A DNA stretch of 53,579 bases from Virgibacillus senegalensis (GTDB lineage Bacteria; Bacillota; Bacilli; Bacillales; Amphibacillaceae). Each line of letters begins with the position of its first letter. Positions within the stretch are counted from its first letter, which is position 1. Location of the stretch: NCBI RefSeq assembly GCF_000821245.2, contig NZ_LN611425.1, positions 955,282 to 1,008,860 of the forward strand, in the 5' to 3' direction. Positions 26,351 through 34,629 of the stretch are shown here, in pieces. Made by a program: the position numbers and the translations under genes. The notes beneath the pieces were generated by a model. That model had not been told where the DNA came from. It saw nothing but the letters and a program-made list of their open reading frames with translations, and searched no databases.

Positions 26351-27571
26351 ATGAAAGCGTGTGGACTGATAGTGGAGTACAATCCGTTTCATTTCGGACA
26401 TCTTTACCATTTGCAGCAGTCACGGGGAAAATCTGGTGCCGACTGCGTTGTAGCGGTTATGAGCGGTAATTTTTTGCAGCGTGGTGAGCCTGCCATCATT
26501 GACAAATTTTCTCGTGCAAAAGCTGCCATCGAGTGTGGAGTCGACCTGGTAGTCGAACTGCCAGCAGTTTTTGCTGTGCAAAACAGTGACTTGTTTGCAA
26601 AAGGAGCCCTGCTCACCTTGGATGAATTAAAAGTAGAAACGGTGTGTTTCGGCAGTGAACATGGCAGGATTGATACTTTCAACCAGGCTTACGAGCATTA
26701 CAACCAGCATCAGGAGAAATACGACCAGGAACTTAAACGTTCATTGAGAAATGGCTATTCCTTTCCTGAAGCAAGCAGGATTGCTTATCAATCAATCGGG
26801 TTGAACGCAGAAACATTCGACTTGTCCAAACCGAACAATATCCTCGGTTACAGTTATGTGAAAACGATCAGAGATTATGGATTATCCATACATCCTTTAA
26901 CGATAAAACGTGTGCATAACGATTTCCATGAACCGGTAATCAATCACTCTATTGCTAGTGCAACCAGTATTCGGAATGAGCTAAACAAACACCAAACGAT
27001 TACGGAAGATGCAAAAAAGACGCTCCCTGAACCCGTTCAACAATTGTTGTTTGAATACAAAGCAGAGGCCGGTTTATGGCATAGTTGGCAGGCTTACTTT
27101 GACATTCTTCAGTACCGCATACTTACCATGGAAGTTGAAGAAATCCGGGAGATTCATGGGGTTGAGGAGGGGTTGGAAAATCGATTAAAAGCAACTGCTG
27201 CCGAGGCGGACAACTTTATGGATTGGATGACCGCTTTAAAAACAAAACGATATACTTGGACAAGACTCCAACGAATAATGGTGCACCTATTGCTGAACAA
27301 CAAAAAACAAACCATCCAACCGTTACTGGCTATTGAAAAGGTTCCGCATTTACGGATTTTGGCTATGAATAAGACCGGACGGGCTTACATCAATCAAAAG
27401 CGAAAGGATATCGAAGCACCACTTGTTTCCCAATTAAAAAAACAAAAAGGCCCGCTTGCCGTGATTGACGAAAAAGCTTCAAACGCCTATTATAGTGTCG
27501 CCAATCAGCATACGAGGAGCAAACTTAGACGCCAGGAACGTACTTCCCCTTACATATCATCTGAAGCATAG
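26351..27571 (+). CDS. tmcAL: tRNA(Met) cytidine acetate ligase TmcAL (YlbM)
   Basis: Nucleotidyltransferase-fold enzyme that activates acetate with ATP and acetylates the wobble C34 of elongator tRNA-Met. The N-terminus CGLIVEYNPFHFGHLYHLQQSR carries the HFGH adenylyl-transfer motif; family blocks GNFLQRGEPAIIDKFSRAKAA, ELPAVFAVQNSDLFAKGA and SKPNNILGYSYVKTI follow. The 406 residues match YlbM. ATG 26351 has AGGAG ten bases upstream, and TGGTAGAAT (26310-26318) may be an extended -10. It is divergent from ylbN and ends in a hairpin shared with ddcP. Confidence 0.94.
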   Translation: MKACGLIVEYNPFHFGHLYHLQQSRGKSGADCVVAVMSGNFLQRGEPAIIDKFSRAKAAIECGVDLVVELPAVFAVQNSDLFAKGALLTLDELKVETVCFGSEHGRIDTFNQAYEHYNQHQEKYDQELKRSLRNGYSFPEASRIAYQSIGLNAETFDLSKPNNILGYSYVKTIRDYGLSIHPLTIKRVHNDFHEPVINHSIASATSIRNELNKHQTITEDAKKTLPEPVQQLLFEYKAEAGLWHSWQAYFDILQYRILTMEVEEIREIHGVEEGLENRLKATAAEADNFMDWMTALKTKRYTWTRLQRIMVHLLLNNKKQTIQPLLAIEKVPHLRILAMNKTGRAYINQKRKDIEAPLVSQLKKQKGPLAVIDEKASNAYYSVANQHTRSKLRRQERTSPYISSEA

Positions 27572-27572
27572 A

Positions 27573-27608
27573 AAAAAGAGTCCGGGTAAGCTTGACCGGA
27601 CTCTTTTT
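27573..27608. terminator. Bidirectional terminator between tmcAL and ddcP
   Basis: Stem of AAAAAGAGTCCGG with CCGGACTCTTTTT around a 10-base loop; A-run on one side and T-run on the other serve both convergent genes. Confidence 0.9.
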
Positions 27609-27623
27609 CCATGACCAACTGGT

Positions 27624-28637
27624 TCATTCCATTTCCTGGAGATAGGATAACGCATCATCAAATGTATCTACTGGGACAACCTTCATATCTGTTCCAATTT
27701 CCTTTGCCGTTTCTACAGCAACATGATAATTGGAATCCTCGGCTCCTCCTTCATTCGGCGCAAAGAAGACCTCACAGCCTTCCCGATCAGCAGCAATGAC
27801 TTTTTTATCGATGCCTCCAATACGACCAACTTCCCCTTCATAATTAATTTCGCCTGTTCCGGCTATCTGATGTCCATGCGTCAAGTCATCTTCTGTTAAT
27901 TGATCGTAAATTTCCAAACTGAACATCAGACCGGCGCTTGGACCACCAATATTTCCACTGGCAAATTTCAGTTCAGGCTCAACTTCTACATTTCGATTGG
28001 TTACGAGTTGAATACCTACGCCTATTTTTTCCTGTCCCGGGAAACTTTCTAACTCAATGGTTTTATGGACAGTTTCTTCTTCTCTTTCCACCGTGACATC
28101 TATTTGGTCACCGGCTTTTTTACTTGAAACATAATCGATTAAGTCATCAGAGGTTTCCAGTTCTCGACCGTCTATTTCCACAATTTTGTCTCCGGCTTTC
28201 AGCTTTCCCTCTGCCGGCATCCCTTCAATTACCGCTACCACATATACCCCTTCATATTCAATGTCTATCTGTTTACCTGCAGCCTTATAAGCTACGACCG
28301 TGGAAGCTTCCTGGGAGCTTTCCATCATTTGCAATTGTGCCTGAAAGTAGTCATCTTGGGAGATTCCTTCTGGAAACACTTTGTCAATTGGTTCGATATC
28401 CTGATGGGGACGTATGGATGCCCATAAATACTGTAAAGGGGTAGCTTGTCCCCCTCTTATTGTTACAAGATGCATATCCCCTTCACTCTCATATCCATCT
28501 GCTACTTCTACAATCGGATTCAGCGCATCAGCACCGCCTGGCTTATAAATATAATAAGGCAACCGGTAACTAACCAAAAAAGCCGCAATAACTATTACTA
28601 TGATTGCGGGAATCAGAGTCTTTTTATTGAATTTCAT
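27624..28637 (-). CDS. ddcP: PDZ and Lon-like protease DdcP (YlbL)
   Basis: Membrane-anchored serine protease of 337 residues: N-terminal transmembrane helix (about 9-24), PDZ domain (about 120-195, GVYVVAVIEGMPAEGKLKAGD) and S16 Lon-like protease domain with the serine in GGPSAGLMFSLEI and the lysine in GGIDKKVIAAD. In B. subtilis YlbL (DdcP) degrades the SOS division inhibitor YneA to end the DNA-damage checkpoint. The ATG overlaps the end of ylbK by 14 bases and uses AAGGAG within it. A link to division fits the neighbouring dcw genes. Confidence 0.93.
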   Translation of the reverse strand: MKFNKKTLIPAIIVIVIAAFLVSYRLPYYIYKPGGADALNPIVEVADGYESEGDMHLVTIRGGQATPLQYLWASIRPHQDIEPIDKVFPEGISQDDYFQAQLQMMESSQEASTVVAYKAAGKQIDIEYEGVYVVAVIEGMPAEGKLKAGDKIVEIDGRELETSDDLIDYVSSKKAGDQIDVTVEREEETVHKTIELESFPGQEKIGVGIQLVTNRNVEVEPELKFASGNIGGPSAGLMFSLEIYDQLTEDDLTHGHQIAGTGEINYEGEVGRIGGIDKKVIAADREGCEVFFAPNEGGAEDSNYHVAVETAKEIGTDMKVVPVDTFDDALSYLQEME

Positions 28638-29418
28638 CTCTTTTCTCCTTCCAATCCTCGATGCTGCGAATAATCTCTGGTAGTTTGCGTAATGCTTCCC
28701 GCTCTCCTTCATCGACAATCGCTTCTATATCTTTAAATGCCCGGGAGCTATAAGCTGATACATTCGGTTTCAAAAGTATATCTGCCTGAGGACCCGACGC
28801 GTTTACCAACTCATCCTGCATGATATCGATACTTTGGATGATCACATCGTAAATGGATTCAATATCGGTATTCATCTCAAAATGAGCACAATCCACTCCT
28901 ATAACGAGATCGGCGCCTAGCTGCTTGGCGACCGAGACAGGAACACGGTCCACCACTCCCCCGTCCACAAACAGCTGACCCCCGATATTAACAGGAACAA
29001 ATATTCCCGGAATCGATATGCTAGCCCGGACGGCCTCTGCCGCATTACCTTCTGTGAAAACTTTTTTACTGCCATCATATAAATTGGTCGCTGTCACACC
29101 AACAGGAATATCAAATTGCTCCAGGTTTTTTTTGAATGTAAATAAGTGAATGTATTCTTTTATACGTTCCCCTTGAAGGAAACCCATATTCGGCAGCGTA
29201 AAATCGAGAAAATACTTTCGCCTGAACGTGCGGGCAAGCTGATATAAACTGTCAATGCCCTGACCGGATGCATAAAAAGCACCTACTAACGCTCCCATGC
29301 TGCTGCCCGCTATATAATCAATGGCAATATCATTGTCCGTTAAAGCTTTTAACACACCTAAGTGGGCAAATCCCCTTGCCCCTCCTGAACCTAACGCCAA
29401 TCCAATAGATGGGTTCAC
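28624..29418 (-). CDS. ylbK: Patatin-like phospholipase family protein YlbK
   Basis: RssA/patatin-type hydrolase, 264 residues. The oxyanion loop GSGGARGFAH is at about residue 10, the nucleophile elbow is AGSSMGALVG (GxSxG), and the catalytic aspartate lies in VDGGVVDRVPV: the full Ser-Asp dyad is present. GTG 29418 is chosen because AAGGAG lies nine bases upstream; the longer frame opening at 29439 contains that site within its coding sequence. It is coupled to ddcP. Lipid acyl hydrolysis is likely; the physiological substrate is unknown. Confidence 0.9.
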   Translation of the reverse strand: MNPSIGLALGSGGARGFAHLGVLKALTDNDIAIDYIAGSSMGALVGAFYASGQGIDSLYQLARTFRRKYFLDFTLPNMGFLQGERIKEYIHLFTFKKNLEQFDIPVGVTATNLYDGSKKVFTEGNAAEAVRASISIPGIFVPVNIGGQLFVDGGVVDRVPVSVAKQLGADLVIGVDCAHFEMNTDIESIYDVIIQSIDIMQDELVNASGPQADILLKPNVSAYSSRAFKDIEAIVDEGEREALRKLPEIIRSIEDWKEKRDEIQ

Positions 29419-29485
29419 TGCGGAACGCTCCTTTAACACCTATGTTTTTTACCTATATTATGGCATAAAACCAATAACTATGAGC

Positions 29486-29514
29486 GTATATTGTTAAAGG
29501 ATTGCTTGTACTAA
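29486..29514 (+). promoter_or_regulatory. Weak candidate sigma-E promoter for spoVV
   Basis: GTATATT, a good sigma-E -35, is followed after 14 bases by TGTACTAA, a poor match to the CATACAnT -10. The known sigma-E control of ylbJ in B. subtilis is the main reason to list it. Confidence 0.3.
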
Positions 29515-29600
29515 AGGAGCTATACATATTCTACTATTTCCCCTAATAGAAGTACAGAAATGTGTAAGCTTGTAAGCTCACCAACTGGGAGGCCGGAATT

Positions 29601-30803
29601 TTGAAATCAAAAATAAAATCGATTTTGCTTGCCGGTATAGCTTTGTTTCTGGCGGCTGCATTAATTACCTATCCAGACCAGACGTTGGAAGCAAGTATAC
29701 GAGGATTGAACATGTGGTGGGAAATCGTATTTCCTTCCCTGCTCCCTTTCTTTATCACTGCCGAATTATTAATCGGGTTCGGGGTTGTTCGCTTTATCGG
29801 CGTTTTGTGCGAACCAATCATGCGTCCGCTATTTAATGTCCCTGGAGTTGGAAGTTTCGTCTGGGCAATGGGAATGGCCAGCGGTTATCCATCCGGAGCA
29901 AAGCTTACTACTCGATTGAGACAGGAAAAACAATTAACCAAAAACGAAGCGGAACGACTAGTTTCTTTTACGAACGCTTCCAATCCTTTGTTTATTTTTG
30001 GAGCTGTATCTGTGGGATTTTTTCATGATGCCCAATTGGGTATTCTATTAGCAGTTTGTCACTATGGAGGAAATACGCTTGTCGGGTTTTGCATGCGTTT
30101 CTACGGAAGGGAACAGAAAGAACGCGGGGAAGAAAAACCAAGCGTATCCTTATACAATGCCTTACAGGCACTTCATCGAACCAGATTACAGGATTCACGC
30201 CCATTCGGAAAAATATTCGGTGACGCTGTCATCCATTCTATCCAAACACTATTGATGATAGGTGGATTTATTATCATGTTTTCCGTGTTCAATAAACTGA
30301 TTTTCCTGATCGGTATTTCCAAAATCCTCGCTGTCGGTATTTCACTGCTTTTCTCGATGGCAGGTATTCCCGGGGAATTGGCACTTCCTTTTTTTTCAGG
30401 CTTGTTCGAGATCACCCTTGGTGCTCAGATGATTTCTGGGGTGAATTTGCCGAGCATCCTTCCTCAAGTGGTAGTAGTTAGTTTTATACTTGCATTTAAC
30501 GGTTTTTCTGTGCAGGCTCAGGTCGCGAGTATCTTAGCTGAAAGCGACATTCGCTTTGCCCCTTACTTCTTTGCGAGAATCCTTCATGGTGTTTTTGCGA
30601 GCACTTTGGCCATTTTATTATTCAAACCACTATACCAGGATCAGCTGACTTCTTCCTGGAGCAGCATCCCTGTTTTTGCTGCCGACGGAGATATGGACTG
30701 GCTCTATCCCTTTGAACTGCTTCAACACTTTGGACCAATGATCACCATGATATCACTTGCGTGCGCAGCGCTTATCTTACTTCGCAGACTATCAAGGCAT
30801 TGA
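29601..30803 (+). CDS. spoVV: Sporulation membrane protein SpoVV (YlbJ)
   Basis: Polytopic protein of 400 residues with a nucleoside-transporter-gate-type fold and about eight to ten hydrophobic segments. Family landmarks are NMWWEIVFPSLLPFFITAELL, GMASGYPSGAKLTTRLR and FTNASNPLFIFGAVSVGFF. In B. subtilis SpoVV is made in the mother cell and moves dipicolinic acid across the outer forespore membrane. Start codon TTG 29601 with GGGAGG eight bases upstream. Plus strand, divergent from ylbK, convergent with coaD. Confidence 0.92.
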   Translation: MKSKIKSILLAGIALFLAAALITYPDQTLEASIRGLNMWWEIVFPSLLPFFITAELLIGFGVVRFIGVLCEPIMRPLFNVPGVGSFVWAMGMASGYPSGAKLTTRLRQEKQLTKNEAERLVSFTNASNPLFIFGAVSVGFFHDAQLGILLAVCHYGGNTLVGFCMRFYGREQKERGEEKPSVSLYNALQALHRTRLQDSRPFGKIFGDAVIHSIQTLLMIGGFIIMFSVFNKLIFLIGISKILAVGISLLFSMAGIPGELALPFFSGLFEITLGAQMISGVNLPSILPQVVVVSFILAFNGFSVQAQVASILAESDIRFAPYFFARILHGVFASTLAILLFKPLYQDQLTSSWSSIPVFAADGDMDWLYPFELLQHFGPMITMISLACAALILLRRLSRH

Positions 30804-30818
30804 ATGATCAAAAATTAA

Positions 30819-30870
30819 AGGCTGTGCCAATCCTATACGCCAAAACAGCGTACACAACCGGGCACAGCCT
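30819..30870. terminator. Nested hairpin between spoVV and coaD
   Basis: Outer stem AGGCTGTGCC/GGCACAGCCT (10 bp, perfect) encloses an inner TACGC/GCGTA stem. It lacks strong T-runs on either strand, so termination efficiency is uncertain, but it sits between convergent genes. Confidence 0.65.
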
Positions 30871-30877
30871 CACTCGT

Positions 30878-31920
<1,043 letters not shown>

Positions 31921-32018
31921 CAGCGTCCACCTCTTCGCTTTATATTCGACCTCCATCCTATCATAAAAGAGAAGGAAGCGGAAATTTTCCTCTCTTTAAA
32001 ATTATGTGCTTAGGAAGG

Positions 32019-32047
32019 GTATATTTTTAATACAGCCGTCCATACTA
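32019..32047 (+). promoter_or_regulatory. Sigma-F/sigma-G-type promoter of the csfG-like RNA
   Basis: GTATA (32019-32023), 17-base spacer, CATACTA (32041-32047). CATACTA matches the sigma-G -10 and GTATA the -35 shared by the two forespore sigma factors. The hairpin RNA begins about seven bases downstream. Confidence 0.72.
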
Positions 32048-32053
32048 ACGTAG

Positions 32054-32207
32054 TGAAGCAGCTGCCTATCCTGACGGCTGCTTCAGAACACGGAGAAGGC
32101 TTACGTTTCCCCATAAGTTCTTCTTCCGGTTTCTCCTCTCCCTTTGCCTTTTTGTTTTCTGGAAAGAGAACAAAAAGGGCCTGCAGATTTATCTGCAGGC
32201 TTTTTTT
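32054..32207 (+). ncRNA. csfG: Candidate forespore small RNA CsfG
   Basis: No gene fits here, but the sequence folds into an ordered RNA. Hairpin 1 is GAAGCAGC/GCTGCTTC (32055-32062 with 32077-32084). A pyrimidine-rich, apparently single-stranded stretch follows (about 32107-32146). Hairpin 2 has a 14-bp stem with a GGAA tetraloop (32147-32160 with 32165-32178), one pair being G-U. A rho-independent terminator with a 9-bp stem (32179-32200) and seven T ends it. Position between ylbG and ylbH (rsmD) is that of csfG in B. subtilis, a forespore sRNA transcribed by sigma-F and sigma-G and conserved in spore formers. The promoter type agrees. Identity rests on position, promoter and architecture, not on alignment; the 5' end is approximate. 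Confidence 0.74.
32179..32207 (+). terminator. Terminator of the csfG-like RNA
   Basis: Perfect 9-bp stem GCCTGCAGA/TCTGCAGGC with TTTA loop and seven T after it. No protein gene precedes it on this strand, which is why it points to an RNA gene. Confidence 0.92.
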
Positions 32208-32254
32208 ATGGAAAGGCTTTTTGTCCTTTTTTGCCGGATTTTCTCTTCCTCTAT

Positions 32255-32282
32255 TTGCAAAGGCTTTGTCTCGTGCTAAAGT
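32255..32282 (+). promoter_or_regulatory. Candidate sigma-A promoter of the DUF7147-like gene
   Basis: -35 TTGCAA (32255-32260), 16-base spacer, -10 TAAAGT (32277-32282), just before the ribosome site AGAGGTGG. Confidence 0.5.
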
Positions 32283-32304
32283 ATGGTTGAAGAGAGGTGG
32301 ACAA

Positions 32305-32691
32305 ATGATTCAACGATTTGTAGAACTGGGGAATGGGTATGCAGATCTATATGAACTCTGTGAACTTGCAGAACACATGCCAGATAGGATAAGCCACTTT
32401 GTATCGCTCCGAACAGAGAAAAATGGCAAGAGGGTTACATCACCGGCGATCATCATGAACCCGACCAAACAGGGTGATTTTCAGCCGATTTATATTAGTT
32501 TGGAAGGTGTACCGGATTCAGAAAATGCTGCAAGTAAACGGTATGAATTGTTTAAAAAGTCAGCTGATAATAAGGGATTCGAAATCAAGTCACTAGTAGT
32601 AAAGCCCTCTACGGAGTTCCATGAAAAGGCATTGTACTTTCAATATTTAATCGGGATTTTTCAAATGAACCGGTTAATGAAAATTCATTAA
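32305..32691 (+). CDS. Conserved hypothetical protein (DUF7147-like)
   Basis: A 128-residue soluble protein starting MIQRFVELGNGYADLYELCELA. I recognise it only as the small conserved protein found beside ylbG in many Bacillaceae, sometimes annotated DUF7147. It is mixed alpha/beta by appearance, without membrane segments or catalytic motifs that I can name; the C-terminus (EKALYFQYLIGIFQMNRLM) looks helical. ATG 32305 follows GAGAGGTGG. An upstream extension of the frame to 32053 would run through the csfG-like RNA and its terminator and is not coding. Confidence 0.82.
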   Translation: MIQRFVELGNGYADLYELCELAEHMPDRISHFVSLRTEKNGKRVTSPAIIMNPTKQGDFQPIYISLEGVPDSENAASKRYELFKKSADNKGFEIKSLVVKPSTEFHEKALYFQYLIGIFQMNRLMKIH

Positions 32692-32723
32692 TCAGGTGTT
32701 CATGTAAAAGAATGGAACAGCGA

Positions 32724-32760
32724 AAAAACATCCTGCCGATTAACCGGACAGGATGTTTTT
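32724..32760. terminator. Bidirectional terminator between the DUF7147-like gene and ylbG
   Basis: 12-bp perfect stem AAAAACATCCTG/CAGGATGTTTTT. The right arm abuts the ylbG TGA stop. Confidence 0.85.
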
Positions 32761-33035
32761 CAGATTCCCATTTTATAATCATATTCTTTCGCTTTGTCCA
32801 TTTTTGCATTTTCGAATTCCGTATTGACATAAGGCTTATAAGAAAAATCAACCTTCGAGATAAACGGTAATTCATTCAGTTTACTGGCTGTTTCTTCCGC
32901 TTCTAGTAAATCCACATAAACTACCGCATATTTTCGCTGCTTCGATACATATATCAAATGGCCGAATCGTTTAATTTGTTTTATGTTTTTCATATGTTGA
33001 AACCAAACAATCAGCCCCTGGCGTTTTGTTCGCAT
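32760..33035 (-). CDS. ylbG: DUF2129 family protein YlbG
   Basis: A 91-residue basic protein of the YlbG/UPF0298 (DUF2129) family: RQGLIVWFQHMKNIKQIKRFGHLIYVSKQRKYAVVYVD near the N-terminus, with a charged C-terminus. Function unknown. It follows ricF (ylbF) in the conserved ylb order. An intervening hairpin at 33119-33151 suggests that ylbF transcripts mostly stop before it. Confidence 0.9.
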   Translation of the reverse strand: MRTKRQGLIVWFQHMKNIKQIKRFGHLIYVSKQRKYAVVYVDLLEAEETASKLNELPFISKVDFSYKPYVNTEFENAKMDKAKEYDYKMGI

Positions 33036-33111
33036 ATAGAATCCTCGCTTATTAACAGATTTACATCTACTTTATCAGAATATTTAGCATTCATCAATTT
33101 ATGTGGATAAA

Positions 33112-33151
33112 TAAAAAGGGCTGGACCATTCATTCCGTATGAGATCCAGCC
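33112..33151 (-). terminator. Terminator downstream of ricF
   Basis: 7-bp GGCTGGA/TCCAGCC stem with a 19-base loop (33119-33151), followed on the minus strand by CTTTTTAT. It begins 20 bases after the ricF stop. Confidence 0.75.
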
Positions 33152-33171
33152 ACTCATGTATATATGGTAAG

Positions 33172-33612
33172 TTATGAAGCTTGGCAGCCGCAGCTTCCAC
33201 CGCTGCCACAGCCACAGCCGCTATCCTGAAGGGCTGCACCATCTTTCGGCACTTTCACCTGCTCACTGGCGCTATGGGCAACCAAATCACTGATTTCATC
33301 CAAAAACTGTTGCAAACTGCGTTCAGCAATCTTAAAAGAAGCTACTTTTTCGTTCATGTCCATTTCCCGTTTCGTAGCCCTGACATCCTTCATTATTTGA
33401 TTATAATCCGGATGGTATCGTCCAAACCGCTGAACTTCTTCGTATTGTTCTTTCATACGAGTGAAGGAAGCAATCAGTTTTTGCGCTTCAGCATCTTCTT
33501 GCAGCTGTCTTTTTTGCTGATGATACTCTTCCATGACATCAGATTGAAGAATCATTTTGCCAAGTGCTTCTGACTTATCTAAAATGTCGACTAACTCTAA
33601 AGTGGCAAACAC
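33172..33612 (-). CDS. ricF: RicF (YlbF), subunit of the RicA-RicF-RicT complex
   Basis: Helical protein of 146 residues (ComK/YmcA-YlbF family), ending in a cysteine-rich tail, CGCGSGGSCGC. In B. subtilis RicA/F/T (YmcA/YlbF/YaaT) bind two [4Fe-4S] clusters, act with RNase Y in mRNA processing, and are needed for sporulation, competence and biofilm; cysteines of this tail are expected cluster ligands. Core motif EQYEEVQRFGRYHPDYNQI is kept. GTG 33612 is chosen: GGAGGTGG lies six bases upstream, and the length matches B. subtilis YlbF. Confidence 0.94.
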   Translation of the reverse strand: MFATLELVDILDKSEALGKMILQSDVMEEYHQQKRQLQEDAEAQKLIASFTRMKEQYEEVQRFGRYHPDYNQIMKDVRATKREMDMNEKVASFKIAERSLQQFLDEISDLVAHSASEQVKVPKDGAALQDSGCGCGSGGSCGCQAS

Positions 33613-33635
33613 TGTATTCCACCTCCATAACCTAT

Positions 33636-33664
33636 ATAATACCAACTATATAGTGAATTGAAAA
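33636..33664 (-). promoter_or_regulatory. Candidate promoter of ricF
   Basis: Minus strand: -35 TTTTCA (33664-33659), 17-base spacer, -10 TATTAT (33641-33636) with TGG before it (extended -10). Confidence 0.5.
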
Positions 33665-33710
33665 GCAGTAGCGGCTGATTCAACATACGAAAGTCGACAA
33701 TAACACCTTT

Positions 33711-33739
33711 AAAAAGGAAATAAAACAATCTTATTTCCT
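33711..33739 (-). terminator. Terminator of ylbD-ylbE
   Basis: Perfect 9-bp stem AGGAAATAA/TTATTTCCT with 7-base loop, followed on the minus strand by TTTT. AT-rich but well placed between ylbE and ricF. Confidence 0.65.
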
Positions 33740-33799
33740 CAAAAAAAGCACAAATGATACAAATGATACAAATGACACGTAACGAAGATGAGTCTCTGC

Positions 33800-34033
33800 T
33801 TAATCTTTCATAGCTCCAGCCAACTGGATGAGCATCGTAACCATTTGCATTTGATCGCTTAATCGTTCCATTCGTTGCGGGATTGTCTTTCCATAAAAAA
33901 CTTTGGCTGCTTTTTCCATTTCCTTCAGTTCATCGGGATTTCGGGTCAATTTCCGGTACCATTCCGGATTCATTCTGATAAAATGCTTCAAGTCGGGACG
34001 GTTGTTCAACTGTTGATAGATAACAGGCTGCAT
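33800..34033 (-). CDS. ylbE: YlbE-like protein
   Basis: A 77-residue protein starting MQPVIYQQLNNRPDLKHFIRMNPEWYRKLTRNP, a clear YlbE-family N-terminus. No membrane segment or enzyme motif is visible; function unknown. It lies 18 bases after ylbD and ends before a terminator, so the two form a small operon. A tandem ACAAATGAT repeat lies downstream. Confidence 0.86.
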   Translation of the reverse strand: MQPVIYQQLNNRPDLKHFIRMNPEWYRKLTRNPDELKEMEKAAKVFYGKTIPQRMERLSDQMQMVTMLIQLAGAMKD

Positions 34034-34051
34034 GACGTTCCCCTCCCTATT

Positions 34052-34465
34052 CTAATCTTTACTCCATGGGCCCTTATGGAATGAAGGCTGCTTTACTGAA
34101 GACTGTTTTTTATACTCTTGGAACTGACCGATTAACGTCTGGATATTGTTAATCGCCCCGTTTAATTGATGCATGTGACCTTGCACTTTATTTAGATCTA
34201 CCTTCTCGATTATTTGCATGAACTGACTGGCGAGCTGATTCTGCTTTGTTTGGGACTCATCTTCTTCCGATTTTGCTTGCTTTTGTCCCCCACGCAGGCT
34301 GCCACTCTTGTAATTCTTCCATTTTTCATCATCTTCTCCAAGTAATACCCACATTTCATATATATCCTGCCAGGAATTCCTATTTTGATTTACTTCTTCA
34401 ATCAATCCAGGATGCTGTTTTACAAAAGCTTTGAACTCCTGGACAGAAGGATGTAATGCACTCAT
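34052..34465 (-). CDS. ylbD: YlbD-family putative spore coat protein
   Basis: A 137-residue hydrophilic, helix-rich protein (LHPSVQEFKAFVKQHPGLIEEV; SWQDIYEMWVLLGEDDEKW) of the YlbD family, listed as a putative coat protein in Bacillus. The central part is rich in Lys, Gln, Ser and Glu, and the C-terminus ends SFHKGPWSKD. No membrane segments. First gene of the ylbD-ylbE pair. The coat role is taken from family annotation, not from the sequence. Confidence 0.85.
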   Translation of the reverse strand: MSALHPSVQEFKAFVKQHPGLIEEVNQNRNSWQDIYEMWVLLGEDDEKWKNYKSGSLRGGQKQAKSEEDESQTKQNQLASQFMQIIEKVDLNKVQGHMHQLNGAINNIQTLIGQFQEYKKQSSVKQPSFHKGPWSKD

Positions 34466-34590
34466 TGAAAATCACCCGCTCCCCATATCCTTTTTCAATC
34501 ATTATATGAATACTGAAAATATACTGTGAAGAACGAAGGAACGGTCTTCCCTTAAAATATAAACCGCTAATTACTATCGCTGGATTTATA

Positions 34591-34621
34591 TAAAAAAAGA
34601 CAGCCATTAAAAAGGCTGCCT
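34591..34621 (-). terminator. Terminator of ylbC
   Basis: 8-bp stem (34598-34605 with 34614-34621, one G-U pair) followed on the minus strand by seven T. Confidence 0.85.
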
Positions 34622-34629
34622 CTTTCCCG

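Noticed and set aside
32053-32304. Upstream extension of the DUF7147-like frame
   Set aside because: It crosses the csfG-like hairpins and a strong terminator, and ATG 32305 has a good ribosome site.
33750-33776. CRISPR-like repeats
   Set aside because: The units are 9 bp in direct contact without spacers; no cas genes in the window.
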